Shown one piece after another: positions 7,484-16,208 of a DNA stretch of 43,440 bases. The stretch covers positions 1 through 43,440 of the forward strand of contig JAKOVD010000054.1 of the NCBI GenBank assembly GCA_029782215.1, written 5' to 3'. Each line of letters opens with the position of its first letter. The stretch's first letter is position 1. The DNA is from Chloroflexota bacterium. GTDB taxonomy: Bacteria; Chloroflexota; Anaerolineae; J102. The notes below the pieces were generated by a model, which worked only from the letters and a program-made list of their open reading frames with translations, was not told the DNA's origin and made no database searches. The position numbers were made by a program, and so were the translations under genes.

Positions 7484-8392
7484 CTACCGCGCCGCCCGCT
7501 GCCTTTCTAAGCTCGCCATCCAACGCTTCAGCAGATCCCAGCGCAGGCTGGTGTACACCTCCGGCCAGCGCTCCACCAGCAGGTTGGCGTAGGCGTGGGT
7601 GAGCGTTTCCATTTGCTCCTGCTGCGAGCCCTCACCTGGGGCGAGCGGCGCACCCACCTCAATGTGCACCCGCCCGCTGCTGGCCATCCGGCAGAACACC
7701 GGCGCCAACGGCGCCCCGGTTTGCAGCGCCAGGTAGGCGCCCCCCTGCCGGATGCGCCGCAGTCCGCCGTAGAAGGGAATCGTGACCGACTTCCCCCCTT
7801 GCAGGCCGTCGCCCGCAATCGCCACACCCTCGCCGCGCAGCAAAGCGTGGCGAGCGCGGTAGACCTGGACCGCATGGTCCTGCGCGCGCGACTCCGTTTC
7901 ACCGGTAATGCCCGCAATCACCATGACCTTCAGCCCCGTCTCCCGGCACCCCTCCGTAAAGAGCTGCTGCAGGGGCGTATGCTGGATGAGAAAGATGATG
8001 CCAGGAGCCCCGGGCGGCCGCCGCCAAAGGGCTGGGTCGCCCTGCACCTGAACCCAGGGCGAGGCGCCCAGCGGCGCTTTCAGCGCCTGCCGGCGCCAGC
8101 CCAGCCAGGTGTTGGCCAGCAGGCTCTGCAGGATGCCGTCAGGCCCCGGCTCTCTGCCCACCAGGTCTCCCCAGCACCGCAGAAGGGCAATCTCATCCGC
8201 AAACAGCCTCTTCTGAACGCCGGGCGCCTGCAGCCAGGCTCGCTGCAGCCGCACCCCCAGGCCGTAGGGCAGCGACCACCCACGGAAGGTAGGGCCTCTG
8301 ACAGCAAGACTCTGCTGCCCGCCGGTCCCTCCGGACGCCGGTTGGTCCGCCCCGGCGCGGCGCCCCTCCGTCGAAAGTCGGCCCCGGCTCAA
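7484..8392 (-). pseudogene. fragment C: LpxL/HtrB-like acyltransferase domain
   Basis: From about 8317 this frame matches the C-terminal 270 residues of the intact 930-aa fusion protein: SLPYGLGVRLQRAWLQAPG, QHTPLQQLF at the position of the acyltransferase His motif, and GVAIAGDG, VTIPFYGG, LQTGAPLAPVF as in the LpxL/HtrB lysophospholipid acyltransferase fold. As in the intact copy, the acidic residue four places after the His is absent (Gln here). The domain itself is uninterrupted and could be made as a stand-alone protein if a start near 8392 is used. I consider it the tail of the broken gene. Confidence 0.65.
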
Positions 8393-9080
8393 CTACGGCA
8401 GCGGACGCCGCACGGGCTGGATCCAGCAGTCGCGCCAGGTTGGCCACGGTCGGATGCTGGAAGAACTCCGTCGAAATACTCGTCCCGGACTGCTTCTCCA
8501 ACTGCAGCAGCATGTTCAGCGCCAGAAGCGAATCACCGCCCAGCTCAATGAAACTCTCCTGGACGCCCACCTCGTCCAGGTCAAGCACCTCCGCACACAG
8601 GTCGGTGATTTGCTGCTCCAGCTCATCGCGTGGCGCCACGTAGGCCGTGCCCAGCTCCGGCCGGGCCGATCCCGGCGGCGGCAGCGCCTGCCGATCAACC
8701 TCCCTTTTGACGTTGCGCGGCAGCTCTTCCAGGAAGACGAACCGGGAAGGGATCATGTAGCCGGGAAGTGTTTGCAGCAGCAGCGCCCGCAGCTCAGGCG
8801 CTGTGGGCGGCGGTTTTTGCTGCGCCGCGAGGTACGCCACCAGCCGGCTGCCGCTGTCACGGCTCGGACGCGCCACCACCACGCACTCGCCGACGTTCGG
8901 ATGCGCCATCAGCGCCCGCTCAATCGTCTCCGGCTCCACCCGGTGCCCCCGCACCTTCACCATGAAGTCCATCCGTCCCAGGTACTCCAGCAGCCCGTCC
9001 GCCGCCATCCGCCCCCGGTCCCCGGTCAGGAAGATACGGCGGTCCCCGCCCGTCAGGGTCGGGCAGAAACCTGGTCGCAT
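8193..9080 (-). pseudogene. fragment B: adenylation C-lobe and carrier domain
   Basis: Homology starts at about 9050 (GGDRRIFLTGDRG, motif A7) and runs through the hinge GHRVEPET (A8), motif A10 and a carrier domain. The A10 Lys is replaced (RNVKREVDR). The carrier keeps the phosphopantetheine Ser in ELGGDSLLAL. Homology stops near 8375 in a Pro/Gly linker, after which the frame is unrelated. The start codon is not a real one; this is the continuation of fragment A after a 1-bp insertion. The carrier looks sound, but the lost A10 Lys would cripple the adenylation step. Confidence 0.7.
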
Positions 9081-10167
9081 TCAGCTCCGGCAGGTTCCAG
9101 TAGCCCGGCGCCAGGAACGGACTGCGCACCGCGATCTCACCCTCGGCGCCCGGCGGCAGTGGCCGCCTGTCTGCATTGACGATCATCACTTCGACGTGTG
9201 GGGGAGCGTAACCGGCGGGCACGCGTTCGCCTTCCCAGGACAACGGTGCACCCACCTCGATGTGATAACATGCATAGACGGAAGTTTCGGTCGAAGCCAG
9301 ACGACAAATCACGCGGCAGCCGGGGGTGAGCAGCCGCATCGCCGCCATCACAGCCTCGGGAGTGACGGTCTCAGCCCCTGGGCCCACAGTGCGCAGCGAG
9401 ACCAGGGGTGGTTGGCCCTCCGCAGCAGCCGCCAACCCACGCAGGACGGAAGGACCTGCGGTCAACGACGTGACCCGTTCGCGCAGCAGAAACTGGTACA
9501 GATCGCCAAAGGCGCCAGCCTGCAGCGAATAGGCGCAAAGGGTGGCGCTGCTCAATAAGGTGCTGTACAACACCCTCTCGGAACCCGCAAAGGCGTAGGA
9601 ACTCAGATGGGCGACCCGGCTGGCGGCAGTCAGACCCTCGTCCTCCCTGCCGTAGGCAGCCAAAGCAGTGATTTGTCCATGGCTGTGCACCACACCCCGT
9701 GGCTGCCCCGTCGTCCCGGACGTATAGAAGAGGGCGGCGAAGGCCGCGGGTGAGATGTCGTCGACCCTCGGCCCGGTCGAAGCGCCCGCCGGCGGGTCAT
9801 CGGTGAGGATGACCGGGATCTGTGCCGTACCCGCGAGCACCGCATCGGCGTGGGATAGCTGGGCAGCGGTGGTCACCAGCACCCCAGGCCGGCTCTCCGT
9901 GACAAATCGGATGTGGTGGTTTGTCCCGTGTTCCGGCGCCAGCGGGATGGCCTCATTCGAGGACTTGAGGGGCACCAGCTCGACGTCGAGTCCTTGTTCG
10001 GCGAAATAGCCCTCGTCCTTGGCGATCTTAAACACCGCTGACGACAGGAAGGGGAAGACGGCCACCTTCAGCTTGACCGGCGCCTGCGTGACAGACGCGG
10101 CCGGTGCGGCTGTGGGCGCCTTCTCTGCGGGCGTGCGCGGTGCGGCGGGGGCCGCACAAGCAGTCAC
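8920..10167 (-). pseudogene. fragment A: binding-protein N-terminus fused to adenylation domain
   Basis: The open frame is 415 codons from a GTG that lies inside the former signal peptide, just before the lipobox Cys. Residues 1-75 match the intact binding protein at 13208-14293. From about residue 76 the frame continues as an adenylation domain with motif A3 YTSGTTGQPRGV and LASTETSVYA (A5-like), up to LNATRFLPDPDG. There an extra base at about 9048 throws it into a nonsense Gly/Ala-rich tail. The A4 region reads FAGSERV, with no Asp at the usual amino-binding position. It probably makes no functional product. Confidence 0.7.
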
Positions 10168-10415
10168 CCGCAGGACAAGACCTGCAAGAACTCCTCACTC
10201 AGGAGATGCCTGCTTACGAATCGACCTTCCGCTCATCGAACTCCACGGTCTCCATTGAGAGTGAGAGCGCAAGAAGAACACTGTGAGGACTGCGGCCTGG
10301 ACAGGCGGAGGCCCGGCCACAAGCAGTGGCGAATTGTAATGCAGATCTCGCCATCCGGTACAATCACTCGCCGTGCCCGGGGACAAGCTCTATGCCTCTT
10401 GTCGGCTGGCTTCTT

Positions 10416-13208
10416 TCAGCGCGCAGCGTCGCGCTGCTTCTCCAGGCCTTCCAAGGCGCCCGACAGCGACCGCCAATCAAGACTGGGATAGACTTGCGGC
10501 CAGCGCGACGCCACCAGCTCCCCGTAAGTCTGCGTCAACCGCTCTACCTGCAGGTTCGCACTCCCTTCCCCCGCCTCCAGCGCCGCACAGACTTCGATCT
10601 GCACCTGCCCGCCTGCCGTCATGGTCGCGAACACCGGCACCAACTTGGCCCCCGTCTGCACCGCCAGCTCCGCCCCTCCCTGCCTGAACTCCCGCTGCCC
10701 CCCAAAGAACGGCACGCTCACCCCCTTCTTGCCCCGCACCCCATCCGCAGCGATCCCCACCACCTCCCCCCGTTCCAGCGCCTGGTAGGCGCGGTACACC
10801 TGCGCCGCATGATCCTGCTCCGGCGTCGCCGTCTCCCCGCTCACGCCCTGGATAAACATCACCTTCACGCCGCTCGCGACCAGACCTCGGGTGAATAACC
10901 TTCCCACAGGACTGTGCAAACTCAGGAAGATCGCACCCTGCCCCACGCCATCTGGCTGCCACAGCGCCGGGTCCCCCCGAACGCTCACCCATCGTGTGGA
11001 GCCCAAAGGCACGTTCAGCACGCGCACACGCCACTCCCGCCAGGTGTTGGCCAGCAGGTTCACCAGGATGTGGTTCCTCGTGACTTGCTCCCCCACCACC
11101 TCACCCCAGCGCTGCAGCAGGCTTATCTCCCCAGGGAAGACCCTCTCCGCCAAACCCGGCGTCTGCAGCCAGGCGCGCTGCATGACAACCCCTACGCCGT
11201 AGGGCAGGGCAATCCCGCCTAACAGCGGGCCTCTGAGAATCAACGGCCCGCGCTGGTGAATGCCGGACGCAACCCACCCGCCCCCCATCCGGCCTCGGCC
11301 CCGCGCCTCCCCGGCTGCGAGCGCCGCCTCTCCCGGCGCAGCCGCCTCTTGCTCGACCTGGCCCCCACCGGCTAGTCGCGCCAGGTGGGCCACCGTCGGC
11401 TTCTGGAAGTACGCCGCCGGCGCCCTGGTGCCGGTCTGTCGCTCTACCTGCAGCAGCATCCGCAGCGCCAGCAGCGAGTCTCCCCCCAACTCGATGAAGC
11501 TATCCTCGACGCCCACCTCATCCAGCTCCAGCAGCTCGGCCCAAAGGTCCGCAATCTCCTGCTCCAGATCGTTGCGCGGCGCTACATAGGCCGTGTCCAG
11601 CACCGGCCGAGTGGCCCCCGGCGGAGGCAGCGCCGACCGATCGACCTTGTTGTTGGCGTTGCGCGGCAGCCGCTCCAGAAACACGAAGCGGGACGGGACC
11701 ATGTAGCCGGCCAGCGTCTGCAGCAGCATCGCCCGCAGCTCAGGCACCGTCGGCGAAGGCTCCTGCCGGGCCACGAGGTAGGCCACCAATTGGCTGCCGC
11801 CGTCATGGCCGGGCCGCGCCACGACCACGCACTCGTACAGGTTCGGATGCGCCATCAGCGCCAGCTCGACCGTTTCCGGCTCCACCCGGTGCCCGCGCAC
11901 CTTGACCATGAAGTCCATCCGGCCCAAATGCTCAAGCAGCCCGTCCGCCCCTATCCGTCCCCGGTCCCCGGTCAGGAAGATGCGACGGTCCCCACCGTCC
12001 GGGTCCGGCAGGAACCTGGTCGCATTCAGCTCCGGCCGGTTCCAGTAACCCGGTGTGAGATAGCGGCTCCGCACTGCGATCTCGCCCTCAACTCCAGGCG
12101 GCAGCGGTCGTCTGTCGCCATCCACGACCATGACCTCGACACCAGGAGGGGCGTATCCGGCGGGCACCCGGTCACCCTTCCAGGTCCACGGTTTGCCGGC
12201 CTCCAGGAAATGGTGCGCATAGGTGCCTGTTTCACTCGAAGCCAGATGAATCACCAGGCGACAGCCTGGCGGCAGCACCCGCAGCAAACTCGCCACGTCC
12301 TGAGGAGTAGTCGTTTCACCTCCTATGGTCACCGCGGTAAGAGACGCCATCAACTCTTGGCCCTCTGCGGCTGCGACCAGCCCGCGCAGCGTCGAAGTTA
12401 TGGCCCGCACAGCGGTGACTTCTTCCTGCAAAAGAAATCGGTGCAGCCCGCTGAACGTACCCTCGTGCAGCGGATAGGCGCACAGTGTGGCTCCATTAAG
12501 CAGGGCGTCACAGAGAATTGTCTGCGCCATCCCGAAGGCGACGGAATACACATGGGCCACTCGGCTGGCGAAGCTCAATGCCAGGTCCTGGCTTCCCAGC
12601 ACCGCGTTTGCCAGAACCTGCTCATGAGTACGCAGGACCCCACGCGGCTGTCCGGTGGTACCAGAGGTATACACCACCATGGCGCTTGCCTGCGATGGTA
12701 TTTCGATCACGGGCATCGCCGTGCTTTGAGAGGTTCGCAGATCATCGACAAGGATAACCGGGGCCGACCGATTGATCTCAGCGCGGACCATCTGGCAGTG
12801 CGATAAGAGCGCACTCGTGGTCACCCAGGCATCGGGAGGACAATCCGACGTCACACGGATGTGATGGCTGGCGCCATGTTCCGATGCCAGAGGCACGTAG
12901 AAGTGGCCCGACTTCAGCACGCCGAGCATGCCGATCAGGCCGGGGGGGGCGTTGGGAAGCAGCAGGGCGACCGCCCGCTGTTTCCCAGGGATCCCGCCGC
13001 TGCCCAAGACGTCGCAGAGAGCGCCCGCAAGGTGGTCGCTCTGCCGGTCAAGTTCCGCGTAGGTCAGCGAGCCGCCAGCCCAAACGTAGGCAAGGTGGTC
13101 TGGCGGCGCCGCACGTACGGCTTCAGCAAAACGAAGCGGGATCGCCTGCGCGAGCGCGCCCTCCGAGCCATGGTCCGTTGCCCACCAGGCCGGAATGTTG
13201 GCATCCAC
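10416..13208 (-). CDS. NRPS-like fusion: adenylation - carrier (PCP) - LpxL/HtrB-like acyltransferase
   Basis: This is 930 aa. Residues 20-530 form an adenylation domain: A3 YTSGTTGQPRGV (180-191), A7 TGDRG (413-417), A8 hinge GHRVE (439-443) and A10 with Lys521 (NNKVDR). Residues 545-612 form a carrier domain with Ser578 in LGGDS, the phosphopantetheine site. Residues 650-925 resemble LpxL/HtrB acyltransferases (His765, GIAADGV, VSVPFFGG, QTGAKLVPVF). In A4 the residue aligned with the canonical amino-binding Asp235 is Gly (FGMAQT), so the substrate is probably not an ordinary alpha-amino acid. Arg770 occupies the place of the acid in the HX4D/E dyad. The GTG start overlaps the binding-protein stop by one base (TAGTG), so it belongs to the ABC operon. 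Activation of an imported compound and its transfer to a lipid or acyl acceptor is inference. Confidence 0.88.
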   Translation of the reverse strand: MDANIPAWWATDHGSEGALAQAIPLRFAEAVRAAPPDHLAYVWAGGSLTYAELDRQSDHLAGALCDVLGSGGIPGKQRAVALLLPNAPPGLIGMLGVLKSGHFYVPLASEHGASHHIRVTSDCPPDAWVTTSALLSHCQMVRAEINRSAPVILVDDLRTSQSTAMPVIEIPSQASAMVVYTSGTTGQPRGVLRTHEQVLANAVLGSQDLALSFASRVAHVYSVAFGMAQTILCDALLNGATLCAYPLHEGTFSGLHRFLLQEEVTAVRAITSTLRGLVAAAEGQELMASLTAVTIGGETTTPQDVASLLRVLPPGCRLVIHLASSETGTYAHHFLEAGKPWTWKGDRVPAGYAPPGVEVMVVDGDRRPLPPGVEGEIAVRSRYLTPGYWNRPELNATRFLPDPDGGDRRIFLTGDRGRIGADGLLEHLGRMDFMVKVRGHRVEPETVELALMAHPNLYECVVVARPGHDGGSQLVAYLVARQEPSPTVPELRAMLLQTLAGYMVPSRFVFLERLPRNANNKVDRSALPPPGATRPVLDTAYVAPRNDLEQEIADLWAELLELDEVGVEDSFIELGGDSLLALRMLLQVERQTGTRAPAAYFQKPTVAHLARLAGGGQVEQEAAAPGEAALAAGEARGRGRMGGGWVASGIHQRGPLILRGPLLGGIALPYGVGVVMQRAWLQTPGLAERVFPGEISLLQRWGEVVGEQVTRNHILVNLLANTWREWRVRVLNVPLGSTRWVSVRGDPALWQPDGVGQGAIFLSLHSPVGRLFTRGLVASGVKVMFIQGVSGETATPEQDHAAQVYRAYQALERGEVVGIAADGVRGKKGVSVPFFGGQREFRQGGAELAVQTGAKLVPVFATMTAGGQVQIEVCAALEAGEGSANLQVERLTQTYGELVASRWPQVYPSLDWRSLSGALEGLEKQRDAAR

Positions 13209-14293
13209 TAGTCCGCACCATCTAACTCACGCCTGGCTTCCTCCGCGAAACGCGTGTCGAGGAACACCTCCGGAGCCACGATGTGATCGACGAGACCTTT
13301 TTGCACCAGCCAGTTCTGGTAATCCATGATGGAGGCCACGTTGAGTTCTCCCTTGGCAGGAATCGCCGCCAGACAGAGCGTCTTTACCAGATCCGGCTCC
13401 AGTTTGGTGAACGCGGCAATGAGGTCCACGTTGCGAGGTGTGGTGCCCTGCATGTACTGCCGCACCGCCTTGAGATAGGCCACGGCAAAGCGGTTGCCGA
13501 CATCCGGATCGTCAAGCAGGCGAGGACCATAGACAACGCCCACGGAGCTTAGCTCTGGGACGATGACGGTGGCGGGCATCAACATTGCCAGGTCATCATG
13601 CGCCCTCAGCCGCGATACGGTGGGTTCGAACGCCGCGACGATGTCCACCTGGCCGGCGGACAGCGCTTCCGGCTGGGCTGCCACGTCCACGACGGGCAGC
13701 CGCACATCATCCAGGCTCAGGCCCGCCTGCTGCAAGTAGCGTTCACTGACGTAACCCAGGCTGGCCTGCGCGCCCGGTGGCGGCAGTGCGAGATTGGCGC
13801 CCTTCCAGCTCGCCGGCCCTTTGTACTTGCCGGACTCAAGATCGTTCTTACGGACAAAGTACGCCGTGTAGGTGCAGTCCTGCTTCGCGTAGGTGGTGCT
13901 CGGCAGCACCATCTTCAGCCTTCCGTTCCTGGCAATCGCATTGAACAGGGCCGCGCTCAGTGGAGTCTGAGCAACGTCAAGCTGGCCGTCCAGCATAAGA
14001 GGGACAATTTCGCCCGTGTTGTTGACGGGCACCAGCTCGACGTCCAATCCCTGTTCGGCAAAGTAGCCTTCCGCCTGGGCGATGTAGAACACGGCATAGG
14101 AGACGGATGGAAAAGCGCCTGCCTTGATCTTGACCTTCGGCTTGGCCTGGGTGGCCACCGGCGACGCCGACGACGGTTGGGGGACTGGCGCTGCCGGCGT
14201 GCGGGGTGGTGTACACGCCGCCAGCAGCAGAATGATGACCGTGCAAGACGCCAACAGCCAAAGCGATCGAGCCTCAACCTGCCTTCTGTTCAT
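13208..14293 (-). CDS. ABC transporter substrate-binding lipoprotein, NMT1/SsuA/TauA-like
   Basis: This is 361 aa from ATG 14293, chosen because AGGAG precedes it and it gives a clean lipoprotein signal (MNRRQVEARS start, lipobox LLAAC). The frame is open 20 codons further. The mature protein shows the pattern of sulfonate, nitrate or thiamine-precursor binding proteins: AGAFPSVSYAVFYIAQAEGY, FAEQGLDVELVP, LLDGQLDVAQTPLSAAL, and EALSAGQVDIVAAFEP in the second lobe. It overlaps the permease gene by 20 bp and touches the fusion gene downstream. The ligand cannot be read from sequence. Partnership with an adenylating enzyme suggests an organic acid or a related small carboxylate. Confidence 0.88.
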   Translation of the reverse strand: MNRRQVEARSLWLLASCTVIILLLAACTPPRTPAAPVPQPSSASPVATQAKPKVKIKAGAFPSVSYAVFYIAQAEGYFAEQGLDVELVPVNNTGEIVPLMLDGQLDVAQTPLSAALFNAIARNGRLKMVLPSTTYAKQDCTYTAYFVRKNDLESGKYKGPASWKGANLALPPPGAQASLGYVSERYLQQAGLSLDDVRLPVVDVAAQPEALSAGQVDIVAAFEPTVSRLRAHDDLAMLMPATVIVPELSSVGVVYGPRLLDDPDVGNRFAVAYLKAVRQYMQGTTPRNVDLIAAFTKLEPDLVKTLCLAAIPAKGELNVASIMDYQNWLVQKGLVDHIVAPEVFLDTRFAEEARRELDGAD

Positions 14294-15149
14294 AGGTCTC
14301 CTCGCCGGATTGCCACGGGACCAAGCGCCGGGCAGCATAGGAAAGCAGAGCATTGCCCGCGAGCCCGCAAAGCGCGATCACGATCAGGATCGCGTAGAGC
14401 TCCTCCGTGCGCAGCGTCTGCCAGACAAGCCAGATCCGGGCGCCCAGGCCTTCGCGCGCCGAGAGCATCTCGACGCCGATCGTCACCACCAGGGCGCCGT
14501 TGAGCGCCAGGCGCAGCCCCGTGAACACCATCGGCAGGCTCCCGGGCAAGATCACTCGCCGCAGCAGCGCCGTTCCCGTGGCGCCATAGTTGATGGCCGC
14601 CTCCCAGTAGGTCCGGTCGATCTGCTGCACGCCAGCCAGGGTGCTCAGCAGCATCGGGAAGAAGGCCGCAAAGGCCACGAGAGCCACCTTCGAGGCCTCG
14701 CCGATGCCCAGGAGCACCAGAAAGATCGGGAACATCGCCAGCTTGGGCAAAGGGTGAAGAGCGGCCACCACTGGGTCGGCGACGACGCGCACCGAACGAC
14801 TAGCGCCCATCAGCCAGCCCAGCAGCAGTCCCGCCACCCCGCCCAGGGCGACGCCCAGCACCATGCGGTAGAGGGTGATCGTCAGGGCCGGCCACAGCGC
14901 CCCCGTCACCACCATCCGACCCAACGTCACCAGGATCGTTGAGGGCGGCGGGAAGAAGATCGGCGAGATCCATCCTGCCCGCGCGGCGATCTCCCACAGC
15001 ACCAGCGCGCCCACCGCGAAAAGGGCCGAAAGCCTGCGGTCCGCCCAACCGGCGCGGGGTGCAGACTGCGCGGGCGCCGCAGCCTCTATCTCGCTGCGAT
15101 CTGGAGCTTCTGCTTCACTTCCTGCTCCAACATATTCCAAATGCGCCAC
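14274..15149 (-). CDS. ABC transporter permease, SsuC/TauC-like
   Basis: This 291-aa inner-membrane permease has about six helices after a 40-residue cytoplasmic lead. LALFAVGALVLWE-type first helix, FFPPPSTILVTLGRM (the FPxPxxV hallmark of SsuC/TauC), and the ATPase-docking EAA loop WEAAINYGATGTALLRRVIL (about 180-200) are visible. The start is a GTG giving a 64-bp overlap with the ATPase gene. No later Met precedes the first helix, but a shorter TTG/CTG start cannot be excluded. It forms one transporter with the overlapping ATPase and binding-protein genes. Confidence 0.88.
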   Translation of the reverse strand: MAHLEYVGAGSEAEAPDRSEIEAAAPAQSAPRAGWADRRLSALFAVGALVLWEIAARAGWISPIFFPPPSTILVTLGRMVVTGALWPALTITLYRMVLGVALGGVAGLLLGWLMGASRSVRVVADPVVAALHPLPKLAMFPIFLVLLGIGEASKVALVAFAAFFPMLLSTLAGVQQIDRTYWEAAINYGATGTALLRRVILPGSLPMVFTGLRLALNGALVVTIGVEMLSAREGLGARIWLVWQTLRTEELYAILIVIALCGLAGNALLSYAARRLVPWQSGEETYEQKAG

Positions 15150-15865
15150 TTGAGATCCTCGAGTTCGGGATGGCTGCGCCCCGTCAGATCGCGGGGCCGG
15201 CCAAAAGGCGGTCTAACCTCATCACGAATGCGCCCAGGCTGTCCGCTCATGACCAGGACCCGGTCGGCAAGCAGCAAAGCCTCCTCAATGTCATGCGTGA
15301 CGTACAGGACCGTGGGTCGCTTGTTCTCCCAGAGCGCCAACAGCTCTTCCTGCATGACGATGCGCATCTGCGCATCCAGGGCGCGCAGGGGCTCATCCAT
15401 CAGCAGGATATCGGGTTCCGTGACAAAAGCACGGGCAATGGCCGCGCGCTGGCGCATCCCACCGGAAAGCTCGTGCGGGTAGTGGCTGGCGAAACCAGCC
15501 AGACCCATTGCCCGCAACTGCGCCACCGCCCGCACCTGTCGCTGGCCGCGCGGCATGCCGTCCATCTCCAGGCCGAAAGCTACGTTATCCAGCACCGTCA
15601 TCCAGGGAAACAGCGCATGGTCCTGGAAGACGAGTCGGCGCTTGGGCGTCCGGGGGAAGCTGGGGAAGGTAACCTCGCCGCTGTCGGTCGCCAACAGCCC
15701 ACCCACCAGCCGAAGCAACGTCGACTTGCCGCACCCGCTGGGACCCACCAGGCAGACAAATTCACCCGCACCCACGGTGAACGTGGCGCCGGCCAACGCC
15801 GTCACCTCCCCGCGCGGGGAACGATAGGTCTTGGCAAGGCAGTTGACGTACACGGCCGTTTCCAT
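15086..15865 (-). CDS. ABC transporter ATP-binding protein, SsuB/TauB-like
   Basis: This 259-aa ATPase energises the importer. Walker A GPSGCGKST lies at about 41-49, Q-loop LVFQDHALFPW, signature LSGGMRQRAAIARA at about 135, Walker B ILLMDEPLRALDA at about 155, and switch His in VTHDIEEA at about 190. This is the SsuB/TauB/NrtD subtype (DEPLRALDA, GRIRDEV). It is the first gene of a four-gene run (ATPase, permease, binding protein, A-PCP-acyltransferase), all overlapping or touching. The 343-bp stretch upstream (15866-16208) holds no other gene I believe in. Confidence 0.92.
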   Translation of the reverse strand: METAVYVNCLAKTYRSPRGEVTALAGATFTVGAGEFVCLVGPSGCGKSTLLRLVGGLLATDSGEVTFPSFPRTPKRRLVFQDHALFPWMTVLDNVAFGLEMDGMPRGQRQVRAVAQLRAMGLAGFASHYPHELSGGMRQRAAIARAFVTEPDILLMDEPLRALDAQMRIVMQEELLALWENKRPTVLYVTHDIEEALLLADRVLVMSGQPGRIRDEVRPPFGRPRDLTGRSHPELEDLKWRIWNMLEQEVKQKLQIAAR

Positions 15866-16208
15866 CGGTGGTCCGCTTGCGCCCTCAGTTCACTGCCATC
15901 CGCATCGACAACGCCAAAGGCGCTCCAAAGAGGTGATGCTTGGTCAAGGCTGGAGTCTCTGTCTCGTTTGCTGCCCGCGTCTGGGAAAACTCGGGATGAA
16001 CGCAATGGTATCGCGCATTCCAATTCTCTCCAAGTTCCCGCAGGGCGCTGCCCTCCGCGCCATTCGGCTTGCGCACTGAGGTCGAGTTGCCCGCACCCAC
16101 CATTTGTCCTATAATCGCTCCAGGAGTCACAAACCTCTTGGTTCACTGCTGACTTCACCTCGGCGTCGTGCCGGACGCGCTGCACGTCTTATTCACAGGG
16201 AGAGAGCC
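15866..16208. promoter_or_regulatory. divergent intergenic region with a strong + strand promoter (16087-16115)
   Basis: This 343-bp stretch separates the leftward ABC/fusion operon from a rightward secreted-protein gene. On the + strand TTGCCC (16087-16092) and a perfect TATAAT (16110-16115) are spaced by 17 bp. This should start the transcript for the gene at 16209, with a leader of about 85 nt. I found no convincing promoter for the leftward operon. Small open frames here on both strands lack ribosome sites and recognisable content. Confidence 0.65.

Larger units (their letters stand above)
7484..10194 (-). pseudogene. decayed second copy of the binding-protein / A-PCP-acyltransferase genes
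   Basis: Three consecutive frames together align with the intact downstream pair of genes at 10416-14293. First comes the N-terminus of a binding lipoprotein (lipobox VTAC, then a block closely matching the intact KIKAGAFPSVSYAVF..EGYFAEQGLDVELVP region). It is fused in frame at a VPL/IPL triplet to the adenylation domain from about residue 106 of the intact protein. A +1 shift at about 9048 and another between about 8375 and 8317 break the frame. The A10 catalytic Lys (Lys521 in the intact copy) is Glu here (KREVDR). A TGA at 10195-10197 truncates the signal peptide. The copy arose by tandem duplication, internal deletion and decay. If both shifts are sequencing errors, it would still be a hybrid gene without the first third of its adenylation domain. 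Confidence 0.8.

Noticed and set aside
10198..10415. Minus-strand frame of 63 codons between the intact fusion gene and its decayed copy
   Set aside because: It has no signal peptide or homology that I can see; probably leftover sequence of the duplication upstream of the broken binding-protein start.
5046..15865. SsuB-type ATPase at 15086-15865 as the missing ModC
   Set aside because: It is translationally tied to its own permease and binding protein, has SsuB/TauB motifs and lacks a C-terminal MOBE domain.
15885..16185. Small open frames on both strands in the gap before the secreted protein
   Set aside because: They lack ribosome sites and recognisable content, and a promoter with perfect -10 lies inside the region.
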